A stretch of DNA of 64,000 nucleotides from Clostridiales bacterium (GCA_017569285.1 CP069419.1:2294001-2358000), one strand, 5' to 3'. Positions 1-9,867 are shown, numbered from the stretch's first letter. Translations and numbers: made by a program. Notes: a model not told the origin generated them from the letters alone.

Positions 1-142
1 GACAGAACGGGGGCTAAAACATAAAATAAGGACAAATACAGGGAAAAATACGCGGTCAACCGGTCCGAAAGCAAGGAACGGAATGCCCAGGACTATGAAA
101 CCGGTAACATTTCCCCGACATCATTACAGAGGAGGAACCCCC
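1..142. other. Leader region upstream of the first gene
   Basis: AT-rich stretch before the first binding-protein gene. A strong ribosome-binding site (GAGGAGG) ends it. I see no convincing -35/-10 pair or palindrome, so the promoter of this operon probably lies outside the window. Confidence 0.4.
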
Positions 143-1372
143 ATGAAGAAAATGTTGTCCCTGCTGCTGGCGGCCATGCTGGTGCTGCTGGCCATCCCCG
201 CCATGGCGGAAGACCAGGTGATCACCGTGGTGACCTGGGACGCCACCACCACCCCCTACCTGATTGCCCAGAAGGAAGCTTTTGAAGCGGCCAACCCCGG
301 CATCAAAATCGAGTATGTGGACGTTGCTTCCCAGGACTACGCGGTGAAGACGACCACCATGCTCGAAGGCGGCGACAAGAGCGACGTCTACATGATCAAG
401 GAAATCGACAACCTGATCAATTGGCAGGCCCAGGGCTTCGCGGCCCCGCTGGATACCGCTGACTACGACATGTCCGGTTTTGTCGGAACCGAAGCGAACT
501 ACGCGGTGGACGGCGTGCAGTACGCGATCCCCTTCCGCAGCGACTTCTGGGTGCTGTTCTACAACAAGGACCTGTTCGACGCGGCCGGTGTGGAATATCC
601 CACCAACGACATGACCTGGGACCAGTACGCTGAACTGGCCAAGAAGATGACCAATCCCGAGAAGGAAATCTACGGCACCCACTATCACACCTGGCTGTCC
701 GCGGTTGCCAACTGGGCGGTCTGCGACGGCGTGAATACCCTGGCTGACGGTCAGTATGACGACCTGCTTTACTTCTACAAGCTGTACCAGGATCTGGAAG
801 ACAGCGGCGCCTGCATGAGCTTCGCGGACCTGAAGGCCGCCGGCCTGCACTACTCCGGCGCGTTCGCCAACGGCAACATCGCCATGATGCCCATGGGCTA
901 CTGGTACGTTTCCACCCTGATCGGCTACAACAAGGACGGCACCTGCAGCTTCAACTGGGGCATCACCGCTGTTCCGCACCTGGAAGGCGTGCCTGCCGGA
1001 TCTTCCTTCGGCAACCTGACCGGCGCGATGATCAACGCGAAGTCCGAGAACAAGGACCTGGCCTGGAAGTATGTTGCATGGCTGGGCGGCCCCGAAGGCG
1101 CGAAGGCGACCGCTTCTGTCGGCGCCCGTCCCGCGTGGGTTTCCGAGGATGTTGCCGGCGCGATGGCTTCCGTGGAAGGCTTCCCGGCGGACGAGACCAG
1201 CAAGGGCGCTCTGCTGCCCTCCGGCGTCGCGATGGAGTGGCCGGTGGCTGAAAAGGTCGCGGACATCAAGACCATCGTCAACGAAGAGCACAGCATGATC
1301 ATGGCCCGCGAAATCACCCCCGAAGAGGGCATCGAAGAGATGAACGAGCGGGTTGCGGAACTGTTTGAATAA
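143..1372 (+). CDS. ABC sugar transporter, extracellular solute-binding protein (family 1)
   Basis: A 409-residue binding protein that would capture an oligosaccharide outside the membrane and hand it to the two permeases that follow. The N-terminus is a signal peptide (two Lys, then a Leu/Ala-rich core) ending in AMAED, so cleavage after residue 22 is likely; there is no lipobox Cys. The rest has the usual family 1 layout, with TWDATTTP near the start and FRSDFWVLFYNKDLFDAAG in the first lobe. I chose the ATG at 143 because GAGGAGG lies just upstream; an upstream ATG at 83 has no such site and would bury the signal peptide. It heads the uronic-acid locus. The ligand is inferred only from the enzymes downstream. 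Confidence 0.93.
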   Translation: MKKMLSLLLAAMLVLLAIPAMAEDQVITVVTWDATTTPYLIAQKEAFEAANPGIKIEYVDVASQDYAVKTTTMLEGGDKSDVYMIKEIDNLINWQAQGFAAPLDTADYDMSGFVGTEANYAVDGVQYAIPFRSDFWVLFYNKDLFDAAGVEYPTNDMTWDQYAELAKKMTNPEKEIYGTHYHTWLSAVANWAVCDGVNTLADGQYDDLLYFYKLYQDLEDSGACMSFADLKAAGLHYSGAFANGNIAMMPMGYWYVSTLIGYNKDGTCSFNWGITAVPHLEGVPAGSSFGNLTGAMINAKSENKDLAWKYVAWLGGPEGAKATASVGARPAWVSEDVAGAMASVEGFPADETSKGALLPSGVAMEWPVAEKVADIKTIVNEEHSMIMAREITPEEGIEEMNERVAELFE

Positions 1373-1397
1373 TCCGGTAAGATAAACAGAACCCCAG

Positions 1398-1431
1398 GGC
1401 AGGGAAGGCGGCTTGCCTTCCCTGCCTTTTT
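1398..1431 (+). terminator. Hairpin with T-run after the binding-protein gene
   Basis: GGCAGGGAAGGC pairs with GCCTTCCCTGCC and is followed by TTTTT. It sits inside the operon, between the binding protein and the first permease, so it probably acts as a partial terminator that keeps binding-protein mRNA in excess. Confidence 0.8.
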
Positions 1432-1458
1432 CAGGACAAGGGAAAGGAAAGATGACAC

Positions 1459-2415
1459 ATGAGCCAGGCCGAAGTGAAGAAAGTCCGGCGGAAGATGGGT
1501 AAGCTGGAGCGGAAAAACACGCTCGTGGCCTATTCCTTCCTGGCACCGAACTTTATCGGTTTCGCGGTCTTTACGCTGGTGCCGGTAATCTGCGCGATCC
1601 TGCTTTCGCTGTTTGAGTGGAACGGCGGCGACATCTCCAAGATGAAGTACGTGGGGCTGGACAACTACGCCACGATCTTTGCCACGAAAAAGGTGGCGGA
1701 GAAGGGGATTGAGTACTTCTTCAACCGGGCGGACCTGGGCATCGCGCTGAAGAATACCGTGTACTACACGATTGTGACCGTGCCGCTGACGATCGCCTGC
1801 GCGCTGGCGCTGGCCCTGCTGCTGAACAAGATCAAAGGCGCGGTGTTCTTCCGGACCGTCTTTTTCTTCCCCTATGTTTCCTCCATGGTGGCCATCTGCG
1901 TGTGCTGGTCCTTCATGCTGATGAAGAACGGACCGGTGAACCAGATTATCATGGCCCTGGGAATCGATTTCAACAAAGGCTGGACCGCGGACAGCACGAT
2001 GGCCATCTGGGCCATCATCCTGGTGAGCGTATGGAGGAACATGGGCTACTACATGGTCCTGTACCTGGCGGCGCTGCAGGGAATCCCGCGGGAGCTGATG
2101 GAAGCCGCCACGGTGGACGGCGCCGGCAAGTGGAAGCAGTTCCTGCATGTGACGCTGCCGCAGCTGAAGCCCACCACCTTCTTCGTTTCCGTGATGATGA
2201 TCATCTCCTGCTTCAAGATTTACGACGTGGTCGCGATCATGACGGAGGGCGGCCCGGGACGGTCGACGAAGATGCTGGTGACGTACATCTATGACGAAGC
2301 GTTCGTCAAGATCCGGTACGGCCAGGCCAGCGCCATCTCCATGGTACTGCTGGTGATCGTACTGCTGATCACCATCATCCAGTTCAGCAGCGAGAAGAAA
2401 TTCTCCAACGACTGA
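1459..2415 (+). CDS. ABC sugar permease, MalF/UgpA type
   Basis: A 318-residue inner-membrane permease, first of the pair for this importer. Several hydrophobic helices are visible, and the cytoplasmic EAA loop (EAATVDGAGKWKQFLHVTLP, starting near residue 215) is the contact site for the ATPase. It follows the binding protein across a hairpin and is 19 bases upstream of the second permease. No ATPase gene accompanies it. Confidence 0.93.
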   Translation: MSQAEVKKVRRKMGKLERKNTLVAYSFLAPNFIGFAVFTLVPVICAILLSLFEWNGGDISKMKYVGLDNYATIFATKKVAEKGIEYFFNRADLGIALKNTVYYTIVTVPLTIACALALALLLNKIKGAVFFRTVFFFPYVSSMVAICVCWSFMLMKNGPVNQIIMALGIDFNKGWTADSTMAIWAIILVSVWRNMGYYMVLYLAALQGIPRELMEAATVDGAGKWKQFLHVTLPQLKPTTFFVSVMMIISCFKIYDVVAIMTEGGPGRSTKMLVTYIYDEAFVKIRYGQASAISMVLLVIVLLITIIQFSSEKKFSND

Positions 2416-2434
2416 GAAAGGAGGAGAAGCATAT

Positions 2435-3301
2435 ATGGAAACCGCGATTCACAGCCGGGAGATCCGCAAGGACAATCCGGTGCTGCGCAAGATCGGGCGG
2501 GTGGTCATCTGGATCCTGCTGATCGCGCTGGCGGCGTTTACCCTGATCCCGTTTGTATGGATGATCTCCTCCTCCCTGAAGCTGGACCGGGAAGTGTTTG
2601 CCTTCCCGATGCGCTGGGTTCCGGAGACCTTCCACTGGGAGAACTACTCCCTGATCTGGCAGAAGGTGCCGCTGGTGACCTATTTCAAGAATACGGCGTT
2701 CATCGCCATCGTGGTGACGATCCTGCAGACGCTGACGTCCTCCTTCGCGGCGTACGCGTTCGCGAAGCTGAACTTCCGCGGGCGGGACGCCCTGTTCCTG
2801 TGCTACATCGGTACGATCGCCGTGCCGTGGCAGGCGTACATGCTGCCGCAGTTCATCATGATGCGGTCCATGGGCCTGTACGACACCCTGTGGGCAATGG
2901 TCGTGCTGCAGGCCTTCTCGGCCTTCGGCGTGTTCCTGATGCGCCAGTTCTACCGCTCCATTCCCACGGAGCTGTGCGAGGCGGCGCGGCTGGACGGCCT
3001 GAGCGAATACGGCATCTGGGCGCGGATCATGCTGCCGCTTTCCAAGGCAGCCATCGCAACCCTGGTGATATTCACGTTCGTGAATACCTGGAACGACTAC
3101 ATGGGCCCCATGATCTACCTGACCCGGGACGTGAACAAGACCGTGCAGGTAGGCCTGCGGCGGTTTATCCAGGAGAACTCCAGCGATTACCACCTGATCA
3201 TGGCGGCTTCCCTCTGTTCGCTGCTGCCGGTTTCCATCGTGTTCCTGTGCCTGCAGCGGTACTTCATTGAGGGAATTGCCACATCCGGCCTGAAGGGCTG
3301 A
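2435..3301 (+). CDS. ABC sugar permease, MalG type
   Basis: A 288-residue partner permease with the usual six-helix pattern and an EAA loop near residue 182 (EAARLDGLSEYGIWARIMLP). GGAGGAG upstream supports the ATG at 2435. It ends in GLKG, a common C-terminus of this class, 16 bases before the heparinase-like gene. Confidence 0.93.
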   Translation: METAIHSREIRKDNPVLRKIGRVVIWILLIALAAFTLIPFVWMISSSLKLDREVFAFPMRWVPETFHWENYSLIWQKVPLVTYFKNTAFIAIVVTILQTLTSSFAAYAFAKLNFRGRDALFLCYIGTIAVPWQAYMLPQFIMMRSMGLYDTLWAMVVLQAFSAFGVFLMRQFYRSIPTELCEAARLDGLSEYGIWARIMLPLSKAAIATLVIFTFVNTWNDYMGPMIYLTRDVNKTVQVGLRRFIQENSSDYHLIMAASLCSLLPVSIVFLCLQRYFIEGIATSGLKG

Positions 3302-3317
3302 TTTTCCGGGAGGAAAT

Positions 3318-5135
3318 ATGCTGACGGAGTTTTTGCAGGACCATCCGGTGCGGGAGCTGCTGGCAGGCGGCACGCGGGTGCTGTTTCCCCCGGCGGACGA
3401 TCGCCGGGCCTGGGAGGGAATCCCGGAAGGGTACCGGCGGGAAATCCGGGAACTGGCCGGGAAATACGCGGCGGTGACCTGGCCGGCGCGCACCGCTTCC
3501 GGCTTCCTGGCGTTTGTGAAAACCGGAAGCCGGCGGGCGGATGAGGATCCGTACTTCACGCGGCGGCGCAAGCTGTGCGCGGAAGTGCTGGGTGCCTGCC
3601 TGGACCCGGACGCCGGCATGGACGATATCGTGGACGGGATCTGGATGATCTGCGAGGAAAGCACCTGGGTGATCAGCGCGCACAACGTGAACCCGATCCC
3701 GGGTGCGCCGGCGGCCGCGGAATACCCGCTGCCGGATATCCGCAAACCGTATGTGGACCTGTTCTGCGCCCAGACCGGGATGATCCTGTCGCTGACCGCC
3801 TCCCTGTTGGGGAAGCGTCTGGACGCTGTTTCCCCGCTGGTGCGGAAACGCATCCGGGAGGAAATCCGCCGGCGGATCCTCCGGCCGTTTATGGCCACGG
3901 ACGATTTCTGGTGGATGGGATTCCGGCGGAAGGACCTGAACAACTGGACCCCGTGGATCCTGTCCAACATTATGGTTTGCGCGGTGTATGATCCCATGCC
4001 GCGGGCGAAGCTGGCCGCCGTGCTGGAACGCGCGTGCGGCATGCTGGACCGCTACCTGGACACGCTGCCGGAGGACGGCGGCTGCGACGAGGGCGCGGGA
4101 TACTGGAACATGGCCGGCGGGGCGCTGCTGGACTGCCTGGAGATCCTGGAAAAGGTGACGGGCGGGAAGATGACCTTCCGGCAGGAAAAGAAGATCCGGA
4201 ATATCATGGCGTTCCCGGCGAAGATGGAAATGGGCGGCGGCTGGTTCGCGAACTTCGCGGACTGCGACGCGCGGCCGAATATCAGCGGGGAACGGCTGGA
4301 AACCGCCGGACAGATGCTCGGCGACCAGGCGCTGGCCGCCCTGGGCGCCCGGATGCCGGCTACGGTGGCCGGACAGCTGAACGACACACCGCACCTGACA
4401 AGGGCGCTGGACCTGATCTTCCACATTCCGGCGGAAACGGCGCCGGCGGCGGAGCCGGGGGATACATGGCTGCCGGACCTGCAGGTGCGCCTGGTGCGCC
4501 GCGGCAGCTGGACACTGGCCTGCAAGGGCGGGCACAACGGCGAAAGCCACAACCACAATGACGTGGGCTCCTTCATCCTGTTCCGGAACGGGGAGCCGGC
4601 GGTGGTGGACGCGGGCAACATGGTATATACGGCCAAAACCTTCTCCTCTGAGCGCTATACGCTGTGGAACGTGCAGGCGGAATGGCATAACCTGCCGGTG
4701 GTCGGCGGGCATGCCCAGAAGCAGGGCAAGGACCACGCCGCCCGGAACGTGAAGCGTACGCCGGACGGGATGGAGCTGGACCTGGCTGGCGCCTATGAGG
4801 AGGCCGCCGGTATCCGCAGCCTGCGGCGCACCTTCGCGCTGGGCGAAGGCGGACTGAAGCTGGCGGATGAAGGCCTCCTGCGGGAAGCACAGGAGACGGA
4901 ATGGATTTTCCTGCTGCGGGAGAAGCCGGAGTGGATAAACGGGACCGTCCGGGCGGGAAGCCTGGAAATCCGCTGCCCGGAAGGGCTGGAATTCTCCGCG
5001 GAGGAGAAGCCGGTGACGGACGCGCGCATGGCGCGGAACTGGCCGGGAAGCCTCTGGCGGGTACACCTGCGGGGCCGGAAAACGGACCGGTTCCGGATGG
5101 AGTTTGTGTTTTCGGCATCAGGCCGGGAGGCATAA
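3318..5135 (+). CDS. Heparinase II/III-like polysaccharide lyase
   Basis: A 605-residue protein with an alpha-helical (toroid) N-terminal half of about 380 residues and a C-terminal beta-sandwich typical of heparinase II/III-type lyases. The diagnostic motif HNGESHNHNDVGSF begins at His406, followed by VVDAGN and by WHNLPVVGG around His457. Such enzymes cleave uronic-acid glycosidic bonds by beta-elimination and leave an unsaturated uronyl end, which suits the GH88 gene two places downstream. There is no signal peptide, so it should work in the cytoplasm on imported oligosaccharides. GGGAGG precedes the ATG. The exact polysaccharide cannot be read from sequence. Confidence 0.85.
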   Translation: MLTEFLQDHPVRELLAGGTRVLFPPADDRRAWEGIPEGYRREIRELAGKYAAVTWPARTASGFLAFVKTGSRRADEDPYFTRRRKLCAEVLGACLDPDAGMDDIVDGIWMICEESTWVISAHNVNPIPGAPAAAEYPLPDIRKPYVDLFCAQTGMILSLTASLLGKRLDAVSPLVRKRIREEIRRRILRPFMATDDFWWMGFRRKDLNNWTPWILSNIMVCAVYDPMPRAKLAAVLERACGMLDRYLDTLPEDGGCDEGAGYWNMAGGALLDCLEILEKVTGGKMTFRQEKKIRNIMAFPAKMEMGGGWFANFADCDARPNISGERLETAGQMLGDQALAALGARMPATVAGQLNDTPHLTRALDLIFHIPAETAPAAEPGDTWLPDLQVRLVRRGSWTLACKGGHNGESHNHNDVGSFILFRNGEPAVVDAGNMVYTAKTFSSERYTLWNVQAEWHNLPVVGGHAQKQGKDHAARNVKRTPDGMELDLAGAYEEAAGIRSLRRTFALGEGGLKLADEGLLREAQETEWIFLLREKPEWINGTVRAGSLEIRCPEGLEFSAEEKPVTDARMARNWPGSLWRVHLRGRKTDRFRMEFVFSASGREA

Positions 5136-5138
5136 GGA

Positions 5139-6941
5139 ATGAGGGAAGAACAGGGATTCCTGCGTACACGGCAGGACCTGGTACAGGCCGCAGTGAAGAT
5201 CCTGCGGCCGATGACCGGATGCATGACGCCGGGGAAGGCGCGCATCTATGTGGGAAACGGATCCGCCCATTACGGGGAGGACGTTTCCGGCATGGAATGC
5301 TGGAGCCGCGCGCTGTGGGCGCTGGTGCCCATGCTGGCGGGAAAGTGCCCGGAAGCGGAAGAGCTCTGGCCGCTGTGGCAGGAGGGACTGATCCACGGGA
5401 CGGATCCCGCCGACGCGGAGTATTGGGGTGAAATCGGCGATTTCGACCAGCGGATGGTGGAGATGGCGGTGATCGGCTGCGGGCTGAGCTTCGCGCCGGA
5501 TTATTTCTGGAAGCCGCTGGACGACAGGCAGAAGCGGAACCTGTACAACTGGCTGAACCAGATCAACCGCTATGGCATGCCGAAGAACAACTGGCGGTTT
5601 TTCCGGATCCTGGTGAACATCGGTTTCCTGAAGAATGGGATGCCGGTGGACGAAGCCCGGCTGAAGGAAGACATGGATATGATGGAGAGCCACTATACCG
5701 CTGACGGCTGGTATTTTGACTATCCGACCAAGCGGGACTATTACACGCTGTGGGGATTCCATTTCTACAGCCTGCTGTATGCCGTGCTGATGGCGGACGA
5801 CGACCCGAAGCGGTGTGACCGGATCCGGGAGCGCGCGGCGCTGATTGCCCCGCGGTTTGCCTGCTGGTTTGACCGGGAGGGAAGGGCGCTGCCCTACGGC
5901 CGCAGCCTGACCTACCGATTCTGCCAGGGCTCCTTCTGGGCCGCGGCGGCCTTCGCAGGAGTCGAGTGCGGCAGCCTGGTCCTGGGGCAGGTGAAGCACC
6001 TGCTGCTGCAGAACCTGCGGTTCTGGCTGAAGCGGCCGATCTTCGATCCCGCCGGCCTCCTGACCGTGGGCTACGGATACCCGAACCTGTGCGCCGCGGA
6101 AGGATACAACGCGCAGGGGTCCCCCTACTGGGCGATGAAGACCTTCTGGATCCTGGCCCTGCCGGAGAACCATCCCTTCTGGCAGGCAAAGGAGGAAGAG
6201 GTGTTCCCGCCGGAGAGCTTCCTGGATTCGCAGGTGCGGCTGCTGCTGACCCGCGACCGGAAGAACCGGCAGGTGGTGGCCTATACGGCCGGCAACCACG
6301 CCTGGGAGCATATGCACGAGGATGAGAAATACGAAAAGTTCGCGTATTCCACGCAGTTCGCCTTCTCCGTGGCGAAGGAGGAATCCGCGCTGAACCGCGG
6401 GGCATACGATTCCATGCTGGCGGTGAAGGCAGAAGGCCGGGACCTGTGGCATGTGCGGAGCGGATGCGAGAAATATGAACTGGCGAAGGACCGGATCACA
6501 TTCACCTGGTCGCCCGTGAACGGGGTGATGATCGATACGGTGATCGCGCCGCTGGGCATGTGGCATGTGCGGAAGCATGTGATCCGGACGGAGATCGCGC
6601 TGGAAGCCGCGGAGGGCGCGTTCGCCGTGCCGAAGGACTGGGCGGGGGCCCGGCCCTGCGACCGGATCCGTACGGAAACGGAAGCGGACGACAGCCATGC
6701 CGCGGCATACGGAGACAAGGGAACCAGCGTGATCTGCGCGCTGGAAGGCTATACCGGCGGCGAGGTGATCAGCACCGAGCCGAACACCAATCTGATGGAG
6801 CCGCGGTGCGTGCTGCCGATGCTGCACGGCCGCCTGGAGCCGGGGGAGCACACGCTGCGGTGCGCGGTGTTTACGGACGCCGGAAATCATCTGCCGGATC
6901 GGATTCCGAAGGAGGTGCGGAAACTTGCCGCTGAATTATGA
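5139..6941 (+). CDS. DUF2264 family protein
   Basis: A 600-residue soluble protein that I place in the DUF2264 family. The N-terminal 380 or so residues look like an alpha/alpha barrel (GEDVSGMECWSRALWALVP near the start, then YDWPTKRDYYTLWGFHFYS-like segments), and the C-terminal part is beta-rich. It starts 3 bases after the lyase gene, so the two are translationally linked. No secretion signal. Its position between a lyase and an unsaturated glucuronyl hydrolase suggests a role in cutting uronic-acid-containing oligosaccharides, perhaps as a glycosidase. That role is inference; I cannot point to catalytic residues. Confidence 0.75.
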   Translation: MREEQGFLRTRQDLVQAAVKILRPMTGCMTPGKARIYVGNGSAHYGEDVSGMECWSRALWALVPMLAGKCPEAEELWPLWQEGLIHGTDPADAEYWGEIGDFDQRMVEMAVIGCGLSFAPDYFWKPLDDRQKRNLYNWLNQINRYGMPKNNWRFFRILVNIGFLKNGMPVDEARLKEDMDMMESHYTADGWYFDYPTKRDYYTLWGFHFYSLLYAVLMADDDPKRCDRIRERAALIAPRFACWFDREGRALPYGRSLTYRFCQGSFWAAAAFAGVECGSLVLGQVKHLLLQNLRFWLKRPIFDPAGLLTVGYGYPNLCAAEGYNAQGSPYWAMKTFWILALPENHPFWQAKEEEVFPPESFLDSQVRLLLTRDRKNRQVVAYTAGNHAWEHMHEDEKYEKFAYSTQFAFSVAKEESALNRGAYDSMLAVKAEGRDLWHVRSGCEKYELAKDRITFTWSPVNGVMIDTVIAPLGMWHVRKHVIRTEIALEAAEGAFAVPKDWAGARPCDRIRTETEADDSHAAAYGDKGTSVICALEGYTGGEVISTEPNTNLMEPRCVLPMLHGRLEPGEHTLRCAVFTDAGNHLPDRIPKEVRKLAAEL

Positions 6942-8034
6942 GGACGCGCTGAACCGAACTGCCCTGAAGTTCCGGAAGACCGCGGAAGCCGCGGCGGAAG
7001 CCGGGATTATCCCGTACCAGAGCGTGAACGGGAAATGGGTGGAAAGCCCCTATGACGGGAACAGCTGGTGGACCGGCGGCTTCTGGCCGGGCCTGATGTG
7101 GCAGCTGTGGACCCTGACCGGGGATGATTTCTTCCGGCAGGAAGCCCGGCGCGCGGAAGCGCTGCTGACCGCGGAATTCCGCACCTTCCGGAAGCTGAAC
7201 CACGACGTGGGCTTTATGTACCTGCTGTCCTGCGGGGCGGACGCGAAGCTGACCGGGGATGAACAGGCGGAAACCGACACGCTGCATGCCGCGTCCCTGC
7301 TGATGGGCCGCTTCAACCCGGCCGGGTTTATCCGGGCCTGGAATGAGCCGGACCGGGTCGGGTACGCAATCATCGACTGCATGATGAACCTGTCGATCCT
7401 GTACCGTGCCAGCCGGGACACCGGGGACCCGCGGTTCCGGAACGCGGCGAAGGTCCACGCGGACACGACCCGGCGGGAATTCCTGCGGGCGGACGGCTCG
7501 GTGAGCCATATCATTGAGCTGGACCCGGAAACCGGGAAGCGCGTGCGCGAACATCCGGGCCAGGGATACGCCCTGGGCACGCAGTGGAGCCGCGGGCAGG
7601 CCTGGGGCCTGTACGGCTTCACGCTGGCCTGCCGCCATATGCAGGATCCGGCATACCTGGAAACCGCGAAGAAGATTGCCGCTAACTTTGCCGCCCATAT
7701 CCGGGAGGACGGGCTGACGGACTGCGATTTCTGCCAGCCGGAGGGCGAGGAACGGATTGACAACATTGCCGGCGCCATCGCGGCCTGCGGCATGCAGGAG
7801 CTGGCGGAGCTGACCGGGGATGAAGCCTGGAAGCGCTGCGCGGAAAAGCTGGTCGACGGGCTGCTGGAACACTGCGCCGACTGGGGCGAAGACCGCTGCG
7901 GCATCCTGACCAAATGCACGGCGAGCTACCACGACGACGGGGCGGGCCGGCACACGAATATCACCTACGGGGATTATTTCCTCGTGGAAGCGCTGATGAA
8001 GCTCTGCGGGAAAGACCCGCAGCTGTGGAGCTGA
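6925..8034 (+). CDS. Unsaturated glucuronyl hydrolase, GH88
   Basis: A 369-residue GH88 enzyme. It hydrates and releases the 4,5-unsaturated uronic acid left at the non-reducing end after lyase action. The fold is the alpha6/alpha6 barrel. Asp94 in LNHDVGFMYL and Asp151 in VGYAIIDCMMNL match the two catalytic Asp residues known in Bacillus UGL (Asp88 and Asp149). The start is a TTG inside the 3' end of the DUF2264 gene: AAGGAGG lies 9 bases before it, giving a 17-base overlap and likely coupled translation. Together with the lyase upstream this is the strongest evidence for uronic-acid polymer breakdown. Confidence 0.92.
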   Translation: MPLNYEDALNRTALKFRKTAEAAAEAGIIPYQSVNGKWVESPYDGNSWWTGGFWPGLMWQLWTLTGDDFFRQEARRAEALLTAEFRTFRKLNHDVGFMYLLSCGADAKLTGDEQAETDTLHAASLLMGRFNPAGFIRAWNEPDRVGYAIIDCMMNLSILYRASRDTGDPRFRNAAKVHADTTRREFLRADGSVSHIIELDPETGKRVREHPGQGYALGTQWSRGQAWGLYGFTLACRHMQDPAYLETAKKIAANFAAHIREDGLTDCDFCQPEGEERIDNIAGAIAACGMQELAELTGDEAWKRCAEKLVDGLLEHCADWGEDRCGILTKCTASYHDDGAGRHTNITYGDYFLVEALMKLCGKDPQLWS

Positions 8035-8057
8035 GACAGGGAAAAGGAGAAACAGTT

Positions 8058-9794
8058 ATGAGCACACTGTATCCGCAGGTGAATGAAGCCCGGATGGCGC
8101 TGGATCTCGGCGGGGTCTGGGATTTCCGGTTCCGGGGGGATGAAAAATGGCAGCCCATCGCGGTGCCGGCCTCGTACAACGACCAGAGCCCGGATCCGCG
8201 TTTCCGGAACTACGTCGGCATCACGGAATACCGGCGGAGGATCACCGTTCCCAAAGCATGGAAGGGAATGCGCGTGTGCCTGCGCTTTGACGCGGCGGCG
8301 CACAACGCCCGGATCCTGCTGGACGGGAAGGAGATCGCGTTCCACCGGGGCGGCTTCCTGCCCTTTGAGGTGGAGCTGGGCGGATACCTGGAGCCGGGAC
8401 AGTCGGCGGAACTGACGGTGGAAACGGACAACCGGATCGACCACACCACGCTGCCCATTGGCACGGAGGGTGGCGTTTCCTTCCTCGGCTCCGACAACCC
8501 GGGAATCGAGGCGGTGGAAGCCGGAAAGAAATTCCAGCAGGAACGCGGGATCAACCGCCCGGCCTTTGACTTTTTCAATTACACCGGCCTCCAGCGTCCC
8601 GTGCGGATGATTGCGACGCCCCGGGAGTTTATCCGGGACATCACGCTGGTGCCCTCCATAGACGGCGAAGTCCGCTGGAGTGTGGAAACCGAAGGAACCG
8701 GCGGGGAGGTCCGGGTGGAAATCCTGGACGCGGAAGGAAAGACGGTTGCCGCGGGCGAGGGCCGGGAAGGCAGCCTGCGCGTGGCTGAGCCGCACCTGTG
8801 GGAGCCCTGGCCGGGCACGCCGTACCTGTATACGGCCTGGGTGACCTTCGGGGAGGACGTGTATGAGCAGCCCTTCGGCATCCGGGAGGTGAAGGTGGAA
8901 GGCACCCGCTTCCTGATCAACGGCAAGCCGTTCCGCTTCCACGGTCCCTGCAAACACGAGGACAGCCCGTTCCACGGACGCGGGATGGACAACTGCCTGA
9001 ACGTGACGGACATCAACCTCTACCACTGGATGAACGCGAACTGCTTCCGCACCAGCCACTACCCGTACGCCGAGGAGATGTACCGGCTGTGCGACCGCGA
9101 GGGCATCGTGATCGTGGACGAAACCCCGGCGGTGGGCATGTGGGCGGAGGAACCGTACGGCTGGAACCTGGCGGATTACCATATGCAGGTGCTGACGGAT
9201 ATGATCATGCGGGACAAGAACCATCCCTGCGTGGTGATGTGGAGCCTGGGCAACGAGCCGGATACGGACACCATGCCCGACGCGGCGTACGAATACTGGC
9301 ATCCCCTGTACGAGGCCGCCCACCGGCTGGACCCGCAGAACCGCCCGGTGACGGTGGTGGGCTGCCAGAACAAATACGGGGTGGAAAAGGTGATCCGTTC
9401 CATGGACGTGGTGCTGATCAACCGGTATTACGGCTGGTACAACCTGTCCGGCGACCTGGAGGCGGCGAAGTATGCCTTCCGGATGGAGCTGGACTGGTGG
9501 GAAAACCAGCACAAGCCGCTGATCCTCTCCGAGTACGGCGCGGACACGATTGCCGGCCTGCACGGCGCGGTGGCGGAGATGTTCACCGAGGAATTCCAGG
9601 TCGCTTTCTACCAGATGGTGAGCGAGTGCCTGGACGAGCGGGATTTCGTGGTCGGCGAGATGCCGTGGAACTTTGCGGACTTCTCCACCTGCCAGGGACC
9701 GATGCGTGTGGGCGGGAACCGGAAGGGCCTGTTTACCCGGGACCGCCGGCCGAAGATGGCGGCCCACTGGCTGCGGGAGAGATGGAGCAAATGA
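8058..9794 (+). CDS. GH2 glycosidase, beta-glucuronidase-like
   Basis: A 578-residue GH2 enzyme with the jelly-roll, immunoglobulin-like and TIM-barrel domains in order. Glu400 (acid/base, in WSLGNEPD) and Glu492 (nucleophile, in ILSEYGAD) are in place. The length and the FHGPCKHEDSPFHGRGMD segment resemble beta-glucuronidases more than LacZ. The ATG at 8058 has AAAGGAGAAA before it; longer upstream extensions overlap the GH88 gene and are unlikely. No signal peptide. It is the last gene of the operon and probably removes saturated glucuronic acid caps. Confidence 0.88.
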   Translation: MSTLYPQVNEARMALDLGGVWDFRFRGDEKWQPIAVPASYNDQSPDPRFRNYVGITEYRRRITVPKAWKGMRVCLRFDAAAHNARILLDGKEIAFHRGGFLPFEVELGGYLEPGQSAELTVETDNRIDHTTLPIGTEGGVSFLGSDNPGIEAVEAGKKFQQERGINRPAFDFFNYTGLQRPVRMIATPREFIRDITLVPSIDGEVRWSVETEGTGGEVRVEILDAEGKTVAAGEGREGSLRVAEPHLWEPWPGTPYLYTAWVTFGEDVYEQPFGIREVKVEGTRFLINGKPFRFHGPCKHEDSPFHGRGMDNCLNVTDINLYHWMNANCFRTSHYPYAEEMYRLCDREGIVIVDETPAVGMWAEEPYGWNLADYHMQVLTDMIMRDKNHPCVVMWSLGNEPDTDTMPDAAYEYWHPLYEAAHRLDPQNRPVTVVGCQNKYGVEKVIRSMDVVLINRYYGWYNLSGDLEAAKYAFRMELDWWENQHKPLILSEYGADTIAGLHGAVAEMFTEEFQVAFYQMVSECLDERDFVVGEMPWNFADFSTCQGPMRVGGNRKGLFTRDRRPKMAAHWLRERWSK

Positions 9795-9805
9795 ATACAG
9801 CAGCA

Positions 9806-9833
9806 AAGCCGGCAGGAACAATCCTGCCGGCTT
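9806..9833. terminator. Bidirectional hairpin between convergent genes
   Basis: AAGCCGGCAGGA and TCCTGCCGGCTT form a 12-bp stem between the GH2 gene and the convergent LacI gene. T-runs are weak on both sides, so termination efficiency is uncertain. Confidence 0.55.
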
Positions 9834-9867
9834 ATGCTCTGCTGCCCCGTTTCCGGGAACGGCCCGA

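Noticed and set aside
7914-8057. Upstream extension of the GH2 glucuronidase-like protein
   Set aside because: It overlaps the end of the GH88 gene and has no start signal; the ATG at 8058 has one.
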